Part shown: in pieces, positions 52,309-63,863 of the stretch | Layout: every line of letters begins with the position of its first letter | How positions within the stretch are numbered: the first letter of the stretch is position 1 | Source: Scilla litardierei | Taxonomy: Eukaryota > Streptophyta > Magnoliopsida > Asparagales > Asparagaceae | Assembly: GCA_030789695.1 (NCBI GenBank) | Contig: CM061138.1 | Coordinates: 179,715,051 to 179,779,050, forward strand | Length of the DNA stretch: 64,000 nt | Direction of reading: 5' to 3' | The notes under the pieces: model-generated | Databases searched by the model: none | Seen by the model: only the letters and a program-made list of their open reading frames with translations | Told to the model about the DNA's origin: nothing | Program-made: the position numbers and the translations under genes

Positions 52309-54272
52309 CCAGCCGAGCTTCACAAAATCTTTGAAACATTGGGTACCTAACACGTCTGAAGACATATAAATTCGTACAGATTGTGAAGAAGGATGAAGAA
52401 TCATCCTGAGACTATATATACCGTGCTGCAACCAAATCCTTTTCCCACTAAAGTTTGGGGCAAGCAAACTTCATTTGACCAAATTTCAAGTAATAATGGC
52501 AGATTAATCTTTCTAATGTTGCACTTTTAGAAATACCTTTACCTTCAGAATCTGGTACTCCTCTAAGTACAGACACATCCACCTCCTATGCCTTTTTATA
52601 GGGTCTTTGTGCATCTTGAAATCCTCTTGTATCGACAAACGGTGCTATATATCCAGTATGGATCGCTGACCCACTTTCCTTGAATTACAATCCTCATCGT
52701 TCTCCAAAAAGTCTATTGTAGAGTGTGAATGGTCATGTGCAAAAGCGCAGTACTAACATCTATGATCTAAAGGCGTGCTGTAGCAGACTCAGGATTTATA
52801 CCACTTAGAAAAGCTAGGATTGCTAGCTACTCTCTGATCCACATTCTTTTCATCTGTCGAGATGTAAAAAAGGGAGTTCAGCTCCTTATATAGTTTGTGG
52901 AAGTCCGTATAATACTATGATAGTGGCTTCTCCACTTGTTGATTCTTTCATAGAGACCAGGATATGTTGTATGCTTTGGAAATGATGTTCTTCTCAGGGT
53001 AAAATTCTCCAACAACCATCAAATATCCCTCATAATCTTCCACCCAATCATCATTGATTGAATCTCGTGCTTCATAGGGTTTAGCAATTAACCTTCGATC
53101 TTAGCATCCTTTCGCTTCTAGTTCAACTTCCGATGGAAAATCATTAGTTAAGTGAACTTGTTTTTACCCTCATGAGGAGTCTCCACCAAGTACTTTCATT
53201 ACTTACTGGTCCAGCTTAGATTTTGATCTGCGATCTTTATGAAAATCAATTTTGGGACCACTAACAACTTTATCTTTGACTTTGAATTTGCAATTACTAG
53301 CACATCCATACTTCCAATGAAAAAACTATGCAAATGCCAAAATTTGCCAAACACCAAAGCCACTATAATACCAAATGCCAAACTATCAACTGCAATATCA
53401 AAAACCAAACAAATCCAAATCACTAAATATTATTCAGATCGTAATCTCTAATTCATCATAATCTCTAATTCATACCGATCCTTTCTTAGGATCCCAAAGG
53501 AAATAGTCACTTTAGATACCGTTATGCCATAGCATAAGTGTTCACAAGTGCTCTAAGATTGATTGTAAGTACTTGATAAAACAAATCTAATTTTTTTTTG
53601 CTCTTGTTACTATACATTGTATATTATACAGATTACCTTACAATTTTATTTTTCAAAAAATAGGTAACTGTAGGAATAGTAAACTGAAAAGGAAACAAAA
53701 AAAGGAAAGAAAAGAGACTTGAGAGATGTATAGAAAGAAAATAGAGGTAAGGAGAGATCGAGAGGGAAAAATGTAAAGGAAGTTGTAGTATCAGCTGGAG
53801 AATGACGAAGGTGATGATAAGGAGGAGGAAGAAGTAGCGGTAGAAGAAGGTCAGAGTATGATGGAAATGGATTGGAGCAGCTCGTCAACTTAATGGGGTC
53901 TGGTCTCATCGGATCTCCTCTTTGATGTCATTGGAGAGGCTCCAAGCGGCATTGTCATGAGACATTGTCGTCGGAGAACCTTTGGTCTGGTCGTGATGAA
54001 TGAGCGTTCGTTGGATCTCCTTGTCTTTGTCGGAGCAGCATTGGATAGCCTCGTTGAAGTAATATCTCACCGTAGCTGGGCCGTGGGCATCTAGGTTAGG
54101 GTTTCAAGGGGCGGCAACGATGAATTTAGGATTGAGGTGGTGGCAATGGTTGTTGAGGTCTATTGTTGTTTTTTTCTAAGTTAAGGTGGCAACGATGGTT
54201 GTGGAGGTGGCAACGATGGTTGTGGAGGTGGCGGCAGTGAAAGATGGGGGTGGCAATGACTAAAGGTTTGGG
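52309..54272. other. Intron 1 sequence, mostly unassigned
   Basis: Apart from the copia gag scrap, nothing firm. 53690-53780 is purine-rich, and 54183-54240 contains a short G/T-rich tandem phrase (GGTGGCAACGATGGTTGTGGA). Confidence 0.5.
52750..53010 (-). pseudogene. Possible copia Gag scrap, antisense
   Basis: Minus-strand reading gives KNIISKAYNISWSL and YYTDFHKLYKELNSL, which resemble a copia gag capsid helix region, followed by a degenerate tail. Short and broken by stops; no LTR seen nearby. Confidence 0.35.
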
Positions 54273-54280
54273 TTAGGACC

Positions 54281-54773
54281 AATGTTATCAAATGGCAGTG
54301 CCATGGTCGCTATGGCGGAATGGTCTTGCGGGTTTTGGGCTCATCGCCATTCGCCATCCGCTTTTCAGCATGATATGGCCCCGTCCGCTATTTCCGCTAT
54401 GGCACCCGCTATTTCCGCCATAATGCACGTCATGTGGTGGTTTATGGCGCACATGACGGACGTTCAATTATTTTTTTGATTATTTATGTTGTTTTAATTT
54501 GTTTTTGCAGTTTTTTTAGTTTTTATACACACATACATACACATACATTAGCGCGCGCGCATACACACATACAGATACACAGAGAGAGAACGTACACATA
54601 CATGCATACAGATACATACAGACACATGCACACACACATACACAATCACACACACATACATAATTACATATACGCGCGCACGCGCACACACACAAAATCA
54701 CACACACCCACAATCACACATACACACTCACATACACACCCAAATACACAGTTACACACACTCACACATTCAT

Positions 54774-54848
<75 letters not shown>

Positions 54849-54960
54849 ATACACATACACACGTAGGTCGTCCGCCATAAGCCGCTATTTCATCCGCTAT
54901 ATGTTTATGGCGGATTTTTGGCTCACCGCCTTAGGCCGCCATCCGCCATTGATAACACTG
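54281..54960. mobile_element. hAT-type MITE with a microsatellite core
   Basis: 680 bp with inverted termini CAATGTTATCAA...TTGATAACACTG and an 8-bp target duplication with one mismatch (GTTAGGAC 54273-54280, GTTAGGGC 54961-54968). Subterminal regions carry repeated CCGCTAT/CCGCCAT phrases. The interior holds a CA-rich stretch and a (GA)n run. No transposase. Terminus and duplication length fit hAT. Confidence 0.82.
54525..54868 (+). repeat. Compound microsatellite (CA)n and (GA)n
   Basis: An ACACATAC-type CA-rich tract followed by an uninterrupted run of about 33 GA units (about 54779-54846). Long predicted ORFs across it are low-complexity artefacts. Confidence 0.95.
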
Positions 54961-54968
54961 GTTAGGGC

Positions 54969-56007
54969 TAATCCTGGGTCAGTGGTTTGAAACTATGTAG
55001 AAACTTAGATATAAGTTTAGGAGAGTTAATCGCATATCTCCCGTAGATATCTTATTTATAACTATTATATTGGTATTTTTTTATATATAGCACCTTTTAC
55101 ACAAATCCCATCTACTATATTATATATTACATCTTAACAATCCCATATGTCAAGATCAATAGTAAGTGCTTCACTAAATGAGTTGGTTGCCTATGTAAAG
55201 GAGTTGTGGATTTACTGCACATTCACTAAATTGCCAGTAATGTTATATTTCATAACTTTTTGAGCGTTTTCTGTTGGACAGTGTGTCAACTATGTGGCTT
55301 TATGATGTGTTGTTATTGGATGTCACATGTCACCTTAGATGCTTAGACAGTGTACTGAATATATTAAATGTTGAAAGCCAAAAAAGTCCCAAAAAAGGAT
55401 TCAACGTCTGGTTCAACCATGTTAGTTAAGGGGTTATATGGTTATAAAAATGCTGGTGGACATGAGCATATCTTTTTTCACTTTTAGGAAATAATCTGGT
55501 TAATTCCTTTCATTTCAGTAAAGTATAAACACAACTTTGAAGAGGCTAGTTCGATTATGATTATTGCATATCAATTTTTAATGTCAACATTTCAGCAAAT
55601 AGCAATGTATTCTGTTATTGCCATCTATGCAAGTTTGGACTTGTTTTGGCCATGTCCTATTTTCTCCTATTTTCTTTAAACGTTTCATCCCCTCAGCAAT
55701 AGGATTTCACAGTCTGTTGTCTTGACTAGTATCATTGGAAAGATATTTTGTGGCATTAAATTATGGAGAACTATTTCATCCAGTTTATTAGTTACTGCTT
55801 TCTTTTACCATGTATGCATCACCGGTCCTTGAGAGACACTGGCCACCAGTTTGGGGGATTATTTTTCTTCTTTTAAAATAGAATTTCATGTTCTCGTTTT
55901 ATTTGGGTGACAATGAGAAATTGATGTATATGATATAACTTCTAATTTTTTTTATATTTAGGAAAAGATTCAAGATCTATTTTTAACTATTATGAACTTC
56001 TGCGCAG
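54969..56007 (+). other. Intron 1, 3' end
   Basis: AT-rich intron-like sequence leading to the acceptor at 56007. No other feature seen. Confidence 0.6.
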
Positions 56008-56246
56008 ATGTCAGAGCAATTCAACCAGGAACTTTCGTTGTCTGGAAAAATCCCGTCAGGCCTATTCAATCATATGTTTGAGTTTTCAAATTGTTGGCAG
56101 AAAGATGCTGCGAACACCAAATCTCTTGCATTTGATGGGTGGTTTATCACCCTGTATACTGTTGCCCTAGCAAAGTCCCAAATTGTACTTCGAGATCATG
56201 TTAAGCAGGCTGTTCCATCGTCTTGGGATCCTGCTGCATTGGCAAG
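56008..56246 (+). CDS. MACPF-domain protein, exon 2
   Basis: Adds residues 88-167. It starts MSEQFNQELSLSGKIPSG right after an AG acceptor, continues with FEFSNCWQKDAANTKSLAFDGW, and ends DPAALAR split at the donor GCAAG|GTTAGC (phase 2). All these blocks belong to the MACPF core of the plant CAD1/NSL1 family and follow exon 1 without gap or overlap. The ATG at its start is an internal Met codon, not an initiation site. Because the exon is intact after 33 kb of insertions, the gene is probably still under selection. Confidence 0.9.
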
Positions 56247-57377
56247 GTTAGCTTAATGCCCCATAAACGGAAATTCACTGGTATCATGTGGTGATATATA
56301 CATCCTGCATTTTTTACAACTTGCAAGGAAACTTTGTTTATCAATTTTCCTCATATCGACATACTGTTATGTTCTGGTACACTATATGCCCGGGATTTAA
56401 ACAAGTTTTTCTTGTCAGAATTTGTTCCTGTTAGGTGTTTGAGTCTATCAAAGAAACCAGTGAATGTTGAAAATCTCATTCAGTTGCGGTGAAAACCTGG
56501 CAATTGACTCGCTTGGGTCAGATATAAAAATTTACTGGTCTCATTAAGATCTGGCCTGCATCCAGCTTGATTACTAGGGTGGTCAACTGTCCATACCTGA
56601 AAGGCCTGAATTCTGATCTCATACATGGTTTACTTGACCCTACTTGCATTACACTTTCGGTAAACCAGTAGTACTGGCTTAGGTTTGAGTATGAATTGAC
56701 AAGAATATATCTAAACTCAAAATATTCTTATGAGAAGGATTCAATCATACAACTTAAGTATATCTAAAAGATAAATGAGAATCATTTCCATGTACATAAC
56801 TTCTTTTTCATTTTCCAGGCAGTTTTAAAGGGATGAGGATGTGAAACTAATTTCAACAGATAAACAATGGTACATGATAAACCACTTTGATAGCTAATAG
56901 GTCATGCATAAATTACCATGGACAAGCATTACTAAATACTGTTGCATGGAACTGGGTATGCGCCACCCCCCCCCCCCCCCCCACCCCCCCCCCCGGGGGG
57001 GGGGGGGGGTGGGGGGTGTGCTTGTGTTTGTGTGTGTTTGTTCTTGTGTTTTTCTTCTTCTTTTTTGCCTTTGTCCACCGTTTCAGTGAGTCTATGTTTC
57101 AGTGAGTCAATCCGATTTTCTATGGACTCCCCATACCTACTGGTGTTTGTTGGGGTCATAGCTCACAAAAAAGCTGCCAATATTTTGCTTATTCGTTCAG
57201 GTTAACAGAGTAAAGTTATAAAAGTCTGCCTTTTTAAAGCTAATCTTTTCCACATGAATTTGTTTGTTTATAATTGCCAACAACAATTCATAGGTGCTAA
57301 GTATGATTACATTTAGTCAATTGGATTTTTTATAACGTTTGAGATGTTTACATATTTATTCCTGTATGGCCTTCCAG
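56247..57377 (+). other. Intron 2 of the MACPF gene
   Basis: 1,131 bp, GT...CCTTCCAG. Contains an extreme homopolymer block at 56966-57016 (C17-A-C11-G15-T-G6), a near-perfect hairpin that could also form G-quadruplexes. Confidence 0.85.
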
Positions 57378-57579
57378 GTTTATTGAAAAATTTGGCACCC
57401 ACATTATTGTTGGGGTAAAGATGGGAGGTAAGGATGTGATATATGTAAAGCAGTTGCACTCTTCAAATCTGCAACCTGCTGAAGTTCAGAAAAGATTGAA
57501 GGACATGGCAGACAAAAGATTTTTAGATGTTAATGGGATGTGCGGCATGCATCCTGAAGAGGCATTTGGGAAGGATAAG
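57378..57579 (+). CDS. MACPF-domain protein, exon 3
   Basis: Adds residues 168-234, completing the split Arg codon. It encodes FIEKFGTHIIVGVKMGG, which fits the MACPF signature (aromatic-G-T-H, then a GG pair after a short spacer), then KDVIYVKQLHSSNLQP and KRLKDMADKRFLDV, and ends FGKDK at the donor AAG|GTCTTA (phase 0). Family members run to about 550-620 residues, so roughly 60 percent of the protein lies in exons beyond the window. I could not find the next exon between 57580 and 64000. Confidence 0.88.
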
Positions 57580-57984
57580 GTCTTAATTTCTTAACCTTTG
57601 GATCATTGTGTTATCTTTAAAATATGTCAAGTTAATTATCTGGAAACATTTTTGGAGTATTAGCAGTAGGAATATGAGGGATCAGTCTGCTTCTTGGTTA
57701 CTTCATGAATCACTTGATGATTTCATTTTTTTTCAAAGGATGTTTTCTGCATCAACTTTGGTTCCACAGAGAAACAATGGAATAAAAGGTCGCTAGATGC
57801 ATCTAGCCCTTTACGTACTCACACTGATGGCAGTATTTACTGATATCTTTTTTTGTAAACTTAATGAAATTGGCTCTTAGATTTTGTAAATGCATGGTAA
57901 ATAATAAGATATTCATACACAATGCTCCTTTGAGTTTCTTGAGCTTTCTATTCAATGAAAAGCTATCATCATAATAACGTAGGT

Positions 57985-58453
57985 GGAAGCTTTGCAGAGA
58001 AAAGTAAAAGAAAGGATTGAAAGAAAGCAAAATCAAGGATACAGAAAAACCGGCTCCTAACAAGGAATGTGAAAACCTTAGCCTTCAACAAGGATTTAAA
58101 AAAAAATCCTTAACTAGGAAAATATCAAATTAAGCTCAATATTTCATTATATAAAATTCATTGATCAAAATCTGAAATTTTAGTATGAAATACCCTTATT
58201 TATGGGAACTAAAGAAAAGGGTCCTAACTTAACTAAACTTCGAATTAACTATACTAGAACTCTTATAAAAGAATTTAAATGAACTAGAATATCAAGTTAC
58301 TTAAAATATTAAAAAACTGAATATAAAAACAAACTCTAATTCAAAGAATCCTTGTCCTAATTGAACCCCATAGTCTAAATAAACTAACATTTTTATACAA
58401 TCCTAAATAATTTTAGATAACTCCCAAGGGGGCTTCTGATCTATGCTACATCA
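57985..58453 (-). repeat. Possible gypsy LTR fragment
   Basis: The minus strand reads CTCTTTTCAAGAGGGAAAGA followed by TGATGTAGCATAGATCAG at 58453, which resembles a gypsy pol end and polypurine tract followed by an LTR start. The other boundary is not defined. Confidence 0.35.
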
Positions 58454-58742
58454 ATTCTTTCCCTCTTGAAAAGAGACATACTCGTTGATTTGATGAAAGC
58501 TAACAGAAAAGATGAATTTGAGGACTGTATTTGAAACGATATTGTCACAATGATACATGTTTTGTTTCAAGGAACAAGGAACCCAAGCGCATTGATTGCC
58601 ACGTACATAGTTGGAACATTTTGAATCTCTTCAAATTCCTACAATGCGGATGATTTTGATGCCTTCTCTATTTTTGATGTTTGCCACTTCAGACTCAAAT
58701 TCACTTTAAATCTCCTTTTCAGGTTGACATAAACTTTGAGCG

Positions 58743-59938
58743 TGTCACACCCTGCTTTCTGGGGATGTGATTGGTTTTCACATGTGATACAAGTTCTGCT
58801 ATTTACCAGTGAAAACAGTAGACCACAAGCAGATATGTACCAAGATACTCATATGGAAATGATTATAATTACATGAGAATTACAAAGTCTAATACAGTAC
58901 ACATATGAAGACAAAGAAAAGTACATGAGACATACACTCACAACTTCACAATCAAAAGTATGCGTCCTGCACAACAAACTCAGAATCCTCAAGGACCAAG
59001 GTCTTCTGATCAGCATTTGACTGTGCAACAAAAACGAAGAGCTGTCAGGTTAAAGTAAATCACAATAATTCTAAAATTTGGAATTAAAACAGTGTACATT
59101 AGCATGACTGGAAGTAAAACATGAACGTTAAATAACTAAAGAAAAGCATGCAAATACGATTTACAGTTAGAGTTATGCTATCGATATTCAAACCGTTGTA
59201 CCAATCTTAGGTCGTGACTCTTTTTGGATAGTATAGTAAGCAACCAGGAGTCCTGGGTGCTCACCCGGGCCGAGCATAAAGTAGAAACATAAGGGGCTCT
59301 TGAGTCTAAAGCAGAGACATGATGGACTGGAAATTTGTCCGATAATACTAGTAGGGTCACATCAGATGCATGATGAGACCAGGTCAGAACACCCGATCCG
59401 GTCATGTAATCATAAGCATAGTTCCAGTTTTGCAGTCTTCCTGTTATGAGTTAGCCTAAAACTCAGTGCGTTTAAAGTGTCAACTGTTGTTTAAGGTGTA
59501 TAGCTCTTAGTGTCAAGTGGTGTTGTTCAAAAGATGTTCTAAGGTGTCAGTATTTGTTTTATCAAGCATGCAATCATGAGACAAGGTCTTTAAACAAGTC
59601 CAGAGCTCACATCAAAACTAGTTAGCATGATCGGTGTGCTATATGAGGTATGTTCATTCATGTCCATGATACTAGCAATTTATCGAGCCACCGAGAGATT
59701 TTGCCCGAGCAGCTGGGTGGAGGGGCATCACGTGTGGGTGCGTGCAAGGTAAATATGGGGGGACGAAAACAGGTGGGCTTCGGGATGGACTTGGGCTTGC
59801 GGGCTCGGTTTTAAAAGAAAGAAAAAGAAATACGAGTAAATAAGGGAGTGAGCTAGGCCACAAGAGAAAATGACAAGAAAATGAAAAATATTAAAATTTT
59901 GCAGAAAATTCCTCATGAAAATTGAGTCATTACTTCCA
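58743..59938 (-). repeat. Tekay-like 3' LTR
   Basis: On the minus strand it follows the pol end (AAGGACGAAATTTTTGTAAG and a purine tract), starts near TGGAAGTAATGACTC and ends GGGTGTGACA at 58743. Boundaries are from motif style; the partner LTR is outside the window. Confidence 0.5.
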
Positions 59939-60549
59939 ACCTACCTTACAAAAATTTCGTCCTTGGAATTGCTACATGCTTAAGATATATCAAAGAGGTG
60001 AGGGTAATGCTCATGCATCTCATCCTCTCTTTTTCAGGTAGACTCCGAGGCGAATATCGATGCCACATTGCCTTCACTAGGTTGATTATCTGCTTCGGAT
60101 GGCTTTCTATTACATCTCGACAATCCGCACGGGTTGCTGCTTATATGTCAGGTCAGGCTGCATAGTGATCTCTGAATGATAAACCACGTGCATCAGGTCT
60201 CCCACATAATTTCGTAATTGGGATACATGGAATACGTTCTGCACTTCTTTTAGTGATGGAGGTACTACAAGTCTGTATGACACATCTCCACTTGCTCCAT
60301 TATATCAAAAGACCCAATGTATCGTGGGCTGAGTTTTCATCTCCGTCCAAATCGAATCATGCCTCTATTTGAGAATATCTTCAAGAAGACATAATCACTA
60401 GGTTGGAACTCCAGGTGGCCGCACTTCGCATCTACCCAATGGTTGTATCAGTCATAAGCCGCCTAAAGCTTCTCTCTGATAGTCCGCACCACATCCACAG
60501 ATTCTTAAATCATCTCTGGCCCAATCAGCTCTCAGTACCATACATCATC

Positions 60550-60932
60550 TTAACTCAATGGTGAATGACACTTCTTCACATGTAAGGCTGCAAATGGTGA
60601 CATACAAATGCTAGCCTGATAGCTATTGTATGCAAACTCTACGAGGTGTATGTGATTTTCCCGCGTTCCATTAAAGTCTAACATATAAGCACACCACATA
60701 TCCTCGAGTATATGGATAATACACTTTGATTGGCCATCTTTCTGAGGATGATAGAGCGTACTGAAAACCAGGTGGGTGCCCAAACTCTCTTGCATGCTTT
60801 TAAAAAATGTGACATGAATCGAGTGTTACTGTCTAAAACAATGCTCACATGAACACCGTGTTGTTTCACGATCTCTTTCATGTATTTCTTGTCAAGCACT
60901 TCTGTTGACTGTCTAACTCTGAAGGACGTCAT
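60550..60932 (-). pseudogene. Tekay-like integrase core remnant
   Basis: Two overlapping frames give SIVLDSNTRFMSHFLKAC (second catalytic Asp degraded to LDSNTRF, where SDRDxRF is usual) and LYHPQKDGQSKCIIHILED with HLVEFAYNSYQASICMSPF. The Glu motif has also changed (QSKCIIHILED for QTERTIQTLED). The zinc-finger part (60950-61300) is only faintly visible. Confidence 0.7.
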
Positions 60933-61323
60933 TCTGTCTCAAACTCTTATGTAGCACAGTCGCAAAAATCCATTGTAACGTGCTGCCACTTCTACTATGG
61001 AATAGGTAAAGGCAGTAACAAGTTGACAATCTGTTGATGTTCAGCCTTCACCTACTGGCACAATACACTTCGCCACGCTCCTGGCTACACTCCTTATGCC
61101 ATGTTACCAGTAATGCTGCCTCAAGTCCTTGTATATTTTGGTCCTGTCTGTATGAATAGAATAGGGAGAACTGTGAGTTTCCTTCAACAGTTCTTCTCTA
61201 ACATCTCCGGATGGCACAGATTCTGGTGCCATACCACAAGGACCCGTCTTCATGAATCCTGAACTCTGAACTCTGACATGCCATCAATAAGTCTCGGATC
61301 TTTTGTAGCTTCTTATCTCATGC

Positions 61324-61674
61324 CTAAACAGCCTTGATTCTATCATCTCCTACCTGAGTAGACTTGATCTTACCCACCAGAGTTGATCGAATTTGCATGT
61401 TCATCAGAGATGCAGTCATCCCAGGCAAGATCACATCTATCTCTATCTTTCTAATCTCTTGCTGCAACATCCACCGAGTCTTGATGGTCATCACTGTTGA
61501 AAGCCTTTTCAGTGCATCTGGTACAACATTGACCTTTCTAGGATTATACTGAAGGTCAACATCGTAATTTGTCGTAAGCTCAATCCATCTTCTTTGTAGC
61601 ATGTTGAGCTCCTTTTGCGTGAAGATGTATTTTAGACTCTTGTGATCTGTAAACACCTTCACATGTTCACCCAA
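61324..61674 (-). pseudogene. Tekay-like RNase H C-terminal part and integrase linker
   Basis: 116 residues: VFTDHKSLKYIFTQKELNM, RRWIELTTNYDVDLQYNPRK and VVPDALKRL correspond to the end of gypsy RNase H, where the usual Ser of DALSR is Lys. The upstream RNase H start is degraded around 61690-61900. Confidence 0.75.
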
Positions 61675-61913
61675 TAAGAAATGTCTTCAAATCTTCATAG
61701 AAGATAATCGCCATCAACTTAAGATTGTAAGTGGTTAGTTCTACTCAAGGGTCTTCAGCTGCCTAGATGCGTTTGTCACGACTTGACCGTGCTGATGTAG
61801 CTCACACCCAAGTCCTTTGCAAGACTCATCATTACACTTCAGATCTTCTCCTCTGGTCTGGAACAATCAGCATTGATACAGTAGTCAATCTTCTCTTCAG
61901 CTCTTGGAAAACA

Positions 61914-62632
61914 TCATCGCACGCCTTCCAACAAGACAAATACCACGTCATTCGTAGTCAATTGTGTTATAAGCTCCGAGATTTTCTTGAAGTCCTTAAT
62001 GAATCTTTGGTAATGGCCGGCTAGTCCCAAGAAGGTCCGAATCTCGGTCACTGACTGAGGAACTGGCCAGTTTTGAACAGTAGCAACCTTTTCTAGATCC
62101 ACAGAAATCCCTTTTTCACACCACGTGGCCTAGGAAAGCTATCTTGTTCTGTCAAAATTCACATTTGCTGAATTTGGTAAACAACTAGTGTCGCCTCAGT
62201 CTCTAGTACCTTTCTTAAATGTTCAGCATGCTCATAAGCATTCTTTGAATACATTAGGATGTTGTCGATGTAGACCACTACAAACTTGTCCAGATATTCG
62301 TATAATACCTGGTTCATAAGGCTCATGAATATTGCTGGTGCATTATTTACACTAATTGACATCACCAAATATTTGTGTCCATACTTGGTTCACTTGGTTC
62401 TGAAAGCAGTCTTATGGACATCCTCCTTGACCTTCACCTGGTGGTATACAGTCTTCCAATCCAAGTTCAAGAAGACGCTTGATTCTCCGATTTGATCGAA
62501 AATGTCATTAATGCGGAAAAGAGGATATTTGTTATTCACCGTCATCTTGTTCAGCTCTTTGTAGTCGATGCACATATGCCTGGATATATCATTCTTCACC
62601 AATAACACGGAGTACCCTAAGATGTCATCCAT
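61914..62632 (-). pseudogene. Tekay-like reverse transcriptase, catalytic box mutated
   Basis: Three short frames in order: MCIDYKELNKMTVNNKYPL and TVYHQVKVKEDVHKTAF (62390-62632); [15 protein letters not shown] and [11 protein letters not shown] (62159-62368); WPVPQSVTEIRTFLGLAGHY (61914-62102). The YxDD box reads YIDN, so the second catalytic Asp is Asn. Together with the frame breaks the enzyme is dead. Confidence 0.8.
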
Positions 62633-62670
62633 CCCTTCTGCAATAAGTCATCCAACTGAGCCCAAAGTTC

Positions 62671-63072
62671 TTATAGCTCAAGTTGTCTCATACGATAAGG
62701 TGCCTTGGATATCGGCTGGGTGCCTGACATCAGTTCAATAGAAAACTTAAGGGTGCGATCCAGAGTCAACCATGTGAGATCGTCTGGAAACACGTCCATG
62801 AATTCTCGAACAACTTCAGGTCTCTCTAGCTCATCTTCCATTGCAGTCATCACTGCCTCTGTGGGTCTGGCTATGAACTTTACTGGTTTTGAGTATCTGC
62901 TTTCGCTGATGAACCCGAACTTTGGATATTCGAGCATTTCGAACACTATCATCCTGTGATGACAGTCAATGGTGGCGTGAAATATCCCCAACCAATCCAT
63001 TCCAAAGACAACATCGTAATTCGGCATCTTGATCACCATGAAGTTTGCAAACAGTTCCCATTCACAGATCAC
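62671..63072 (-). pseudogene. Tekay-like protease C-terminus and reverse transcriptase N-terminal linker
   Basis: 133 residues containing YDVVFGMDWLGIFHATIDC, the end of the protease domain, then EVVREFMDVFPDDL and FSIELMSGTQPISKAPYRM, the conserved lead into reverse transcriptase. The protease active site itself is not recognisable upstream in the window. Confidence 0.75.
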
Positions 63073-63438
63073 TACATGACAGTGAAAATACCCCTAGTCG
63101 TCTTTACCACGCCACTGTTCGTGTTGATATTCCAGTAGGAAGTGTAGGAAGTCAGAGGTTCAACAGGTACGGCATGTGGCATGGGTGCTAACAAATCGAC
63201 TTGCCAGGAAGCAGTGAGAGGCTCCAGAATCGAACATGGTTTAGCGCAGGTCTACCAGCTAGTAGTACGACACCTAATATCATAGATACTAGCAGCCATT
63301 AGCATACGAAAATATAATGCTGGTAGCAATAAAATTATACATGTGATCACTTGACCGGTAGCTTCGGCCTCTTCCGCTATCATTGTAAAAGCCTGGCGTC
63401 GCGGGGTGGTGCTTGTGGTCTTGCCTGTTGGAAGACCT

Positions 63439-63863
63439 TCAGATGGGGAGGAAGCAGAGTTGACGCAGAGCGTTTCCTGCTAGAATATGAGCAGTAGCTG
63501 GAGCAGTAGGGGATGGTGCTGTGTTTTGTTGTCCCCTCTGAGGACAATCTCTGGTGCTACGCTCCTTTGATTCGCAAATCAGGCAAATGTTAAGGAGCAG
63601 TTTGCACTTTGATTGGATTAGCCCAAGCTTACCATAGTAGTGACATATTGGACGTTGCTGCTGCTGATGCAACGGCCTCTTGAATTGGGTCTGTTGTATT
63701 GGTCAGTGCATCTGGTAGATAAGAACTGGTGGTCGTCGGTTTGGTCATGCGGTGGCTGCTGGAGGTGGTGGTGGTCGCCTCGGAGGAACATCCGAGAGTC
63801 GCTTTCGCTCGGCCTTCCTCTGAGCATACTCATACTCATGAGTTGCGGATAGTATTGATGCAT
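63439..63863 (-). pseudogene. Tekay-like Gag C-terminal remnant
   Basis: Two overlapping frames with a His/Gln-rich segment and two damaged zinc knuckles: CHYYGKLGLIQSKC has lost the second Cys and the His, and CLICESKERSTRDC has lost the His. Gag continues past 63870 towards the window edge with interruptions. Confidence 0.6.

Larger units (their letters stand above)
22708..56007 (+). other. Intron 1 of the MACPF gene, 33.3 kb, filled with nested transposons
   Basis: GT donor at 22708 and ...TTCTGCGCAG acceptor ending at 56007; both exons are phase 0 here and rejoin a continuous family sequence. Contents, in order: unique sequence to 23342, SIRE element, short unique piece, TR-GAG element, unique sequence, a Reina-like remnant with a hAT-like insertion, a Reina-like fragment, unique sequence, a Reina-like chromovirus, a copia scrap, a hAT MITE and unique sequence. 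A plant intron this long is unusual, though intronic LTR elements of this kind are known in some plant genomes. Confidence 0.85.

Noticed and set aside
54434..54880. A 148-codon ORF rich in His, Thr and Arg-Glu
   Set aside because: It is translation of the CA and GA microsatellite in the MITE; no domain and no start support.
22708..56007. Two separate truncated MACPF genes rather than one with a giant intron
   Set aside because: Exon 1 and exon 2 meet exactly at splice sites without overlap or missing residues; independent fragments would not be expected to do so.
56008..56010. ATG at the start of exon 2 as a separate gene start
   Set aside because: It directly follows a splice acceptor and continues exon 1 sequence in phase; upstream family residues are in exon 1.
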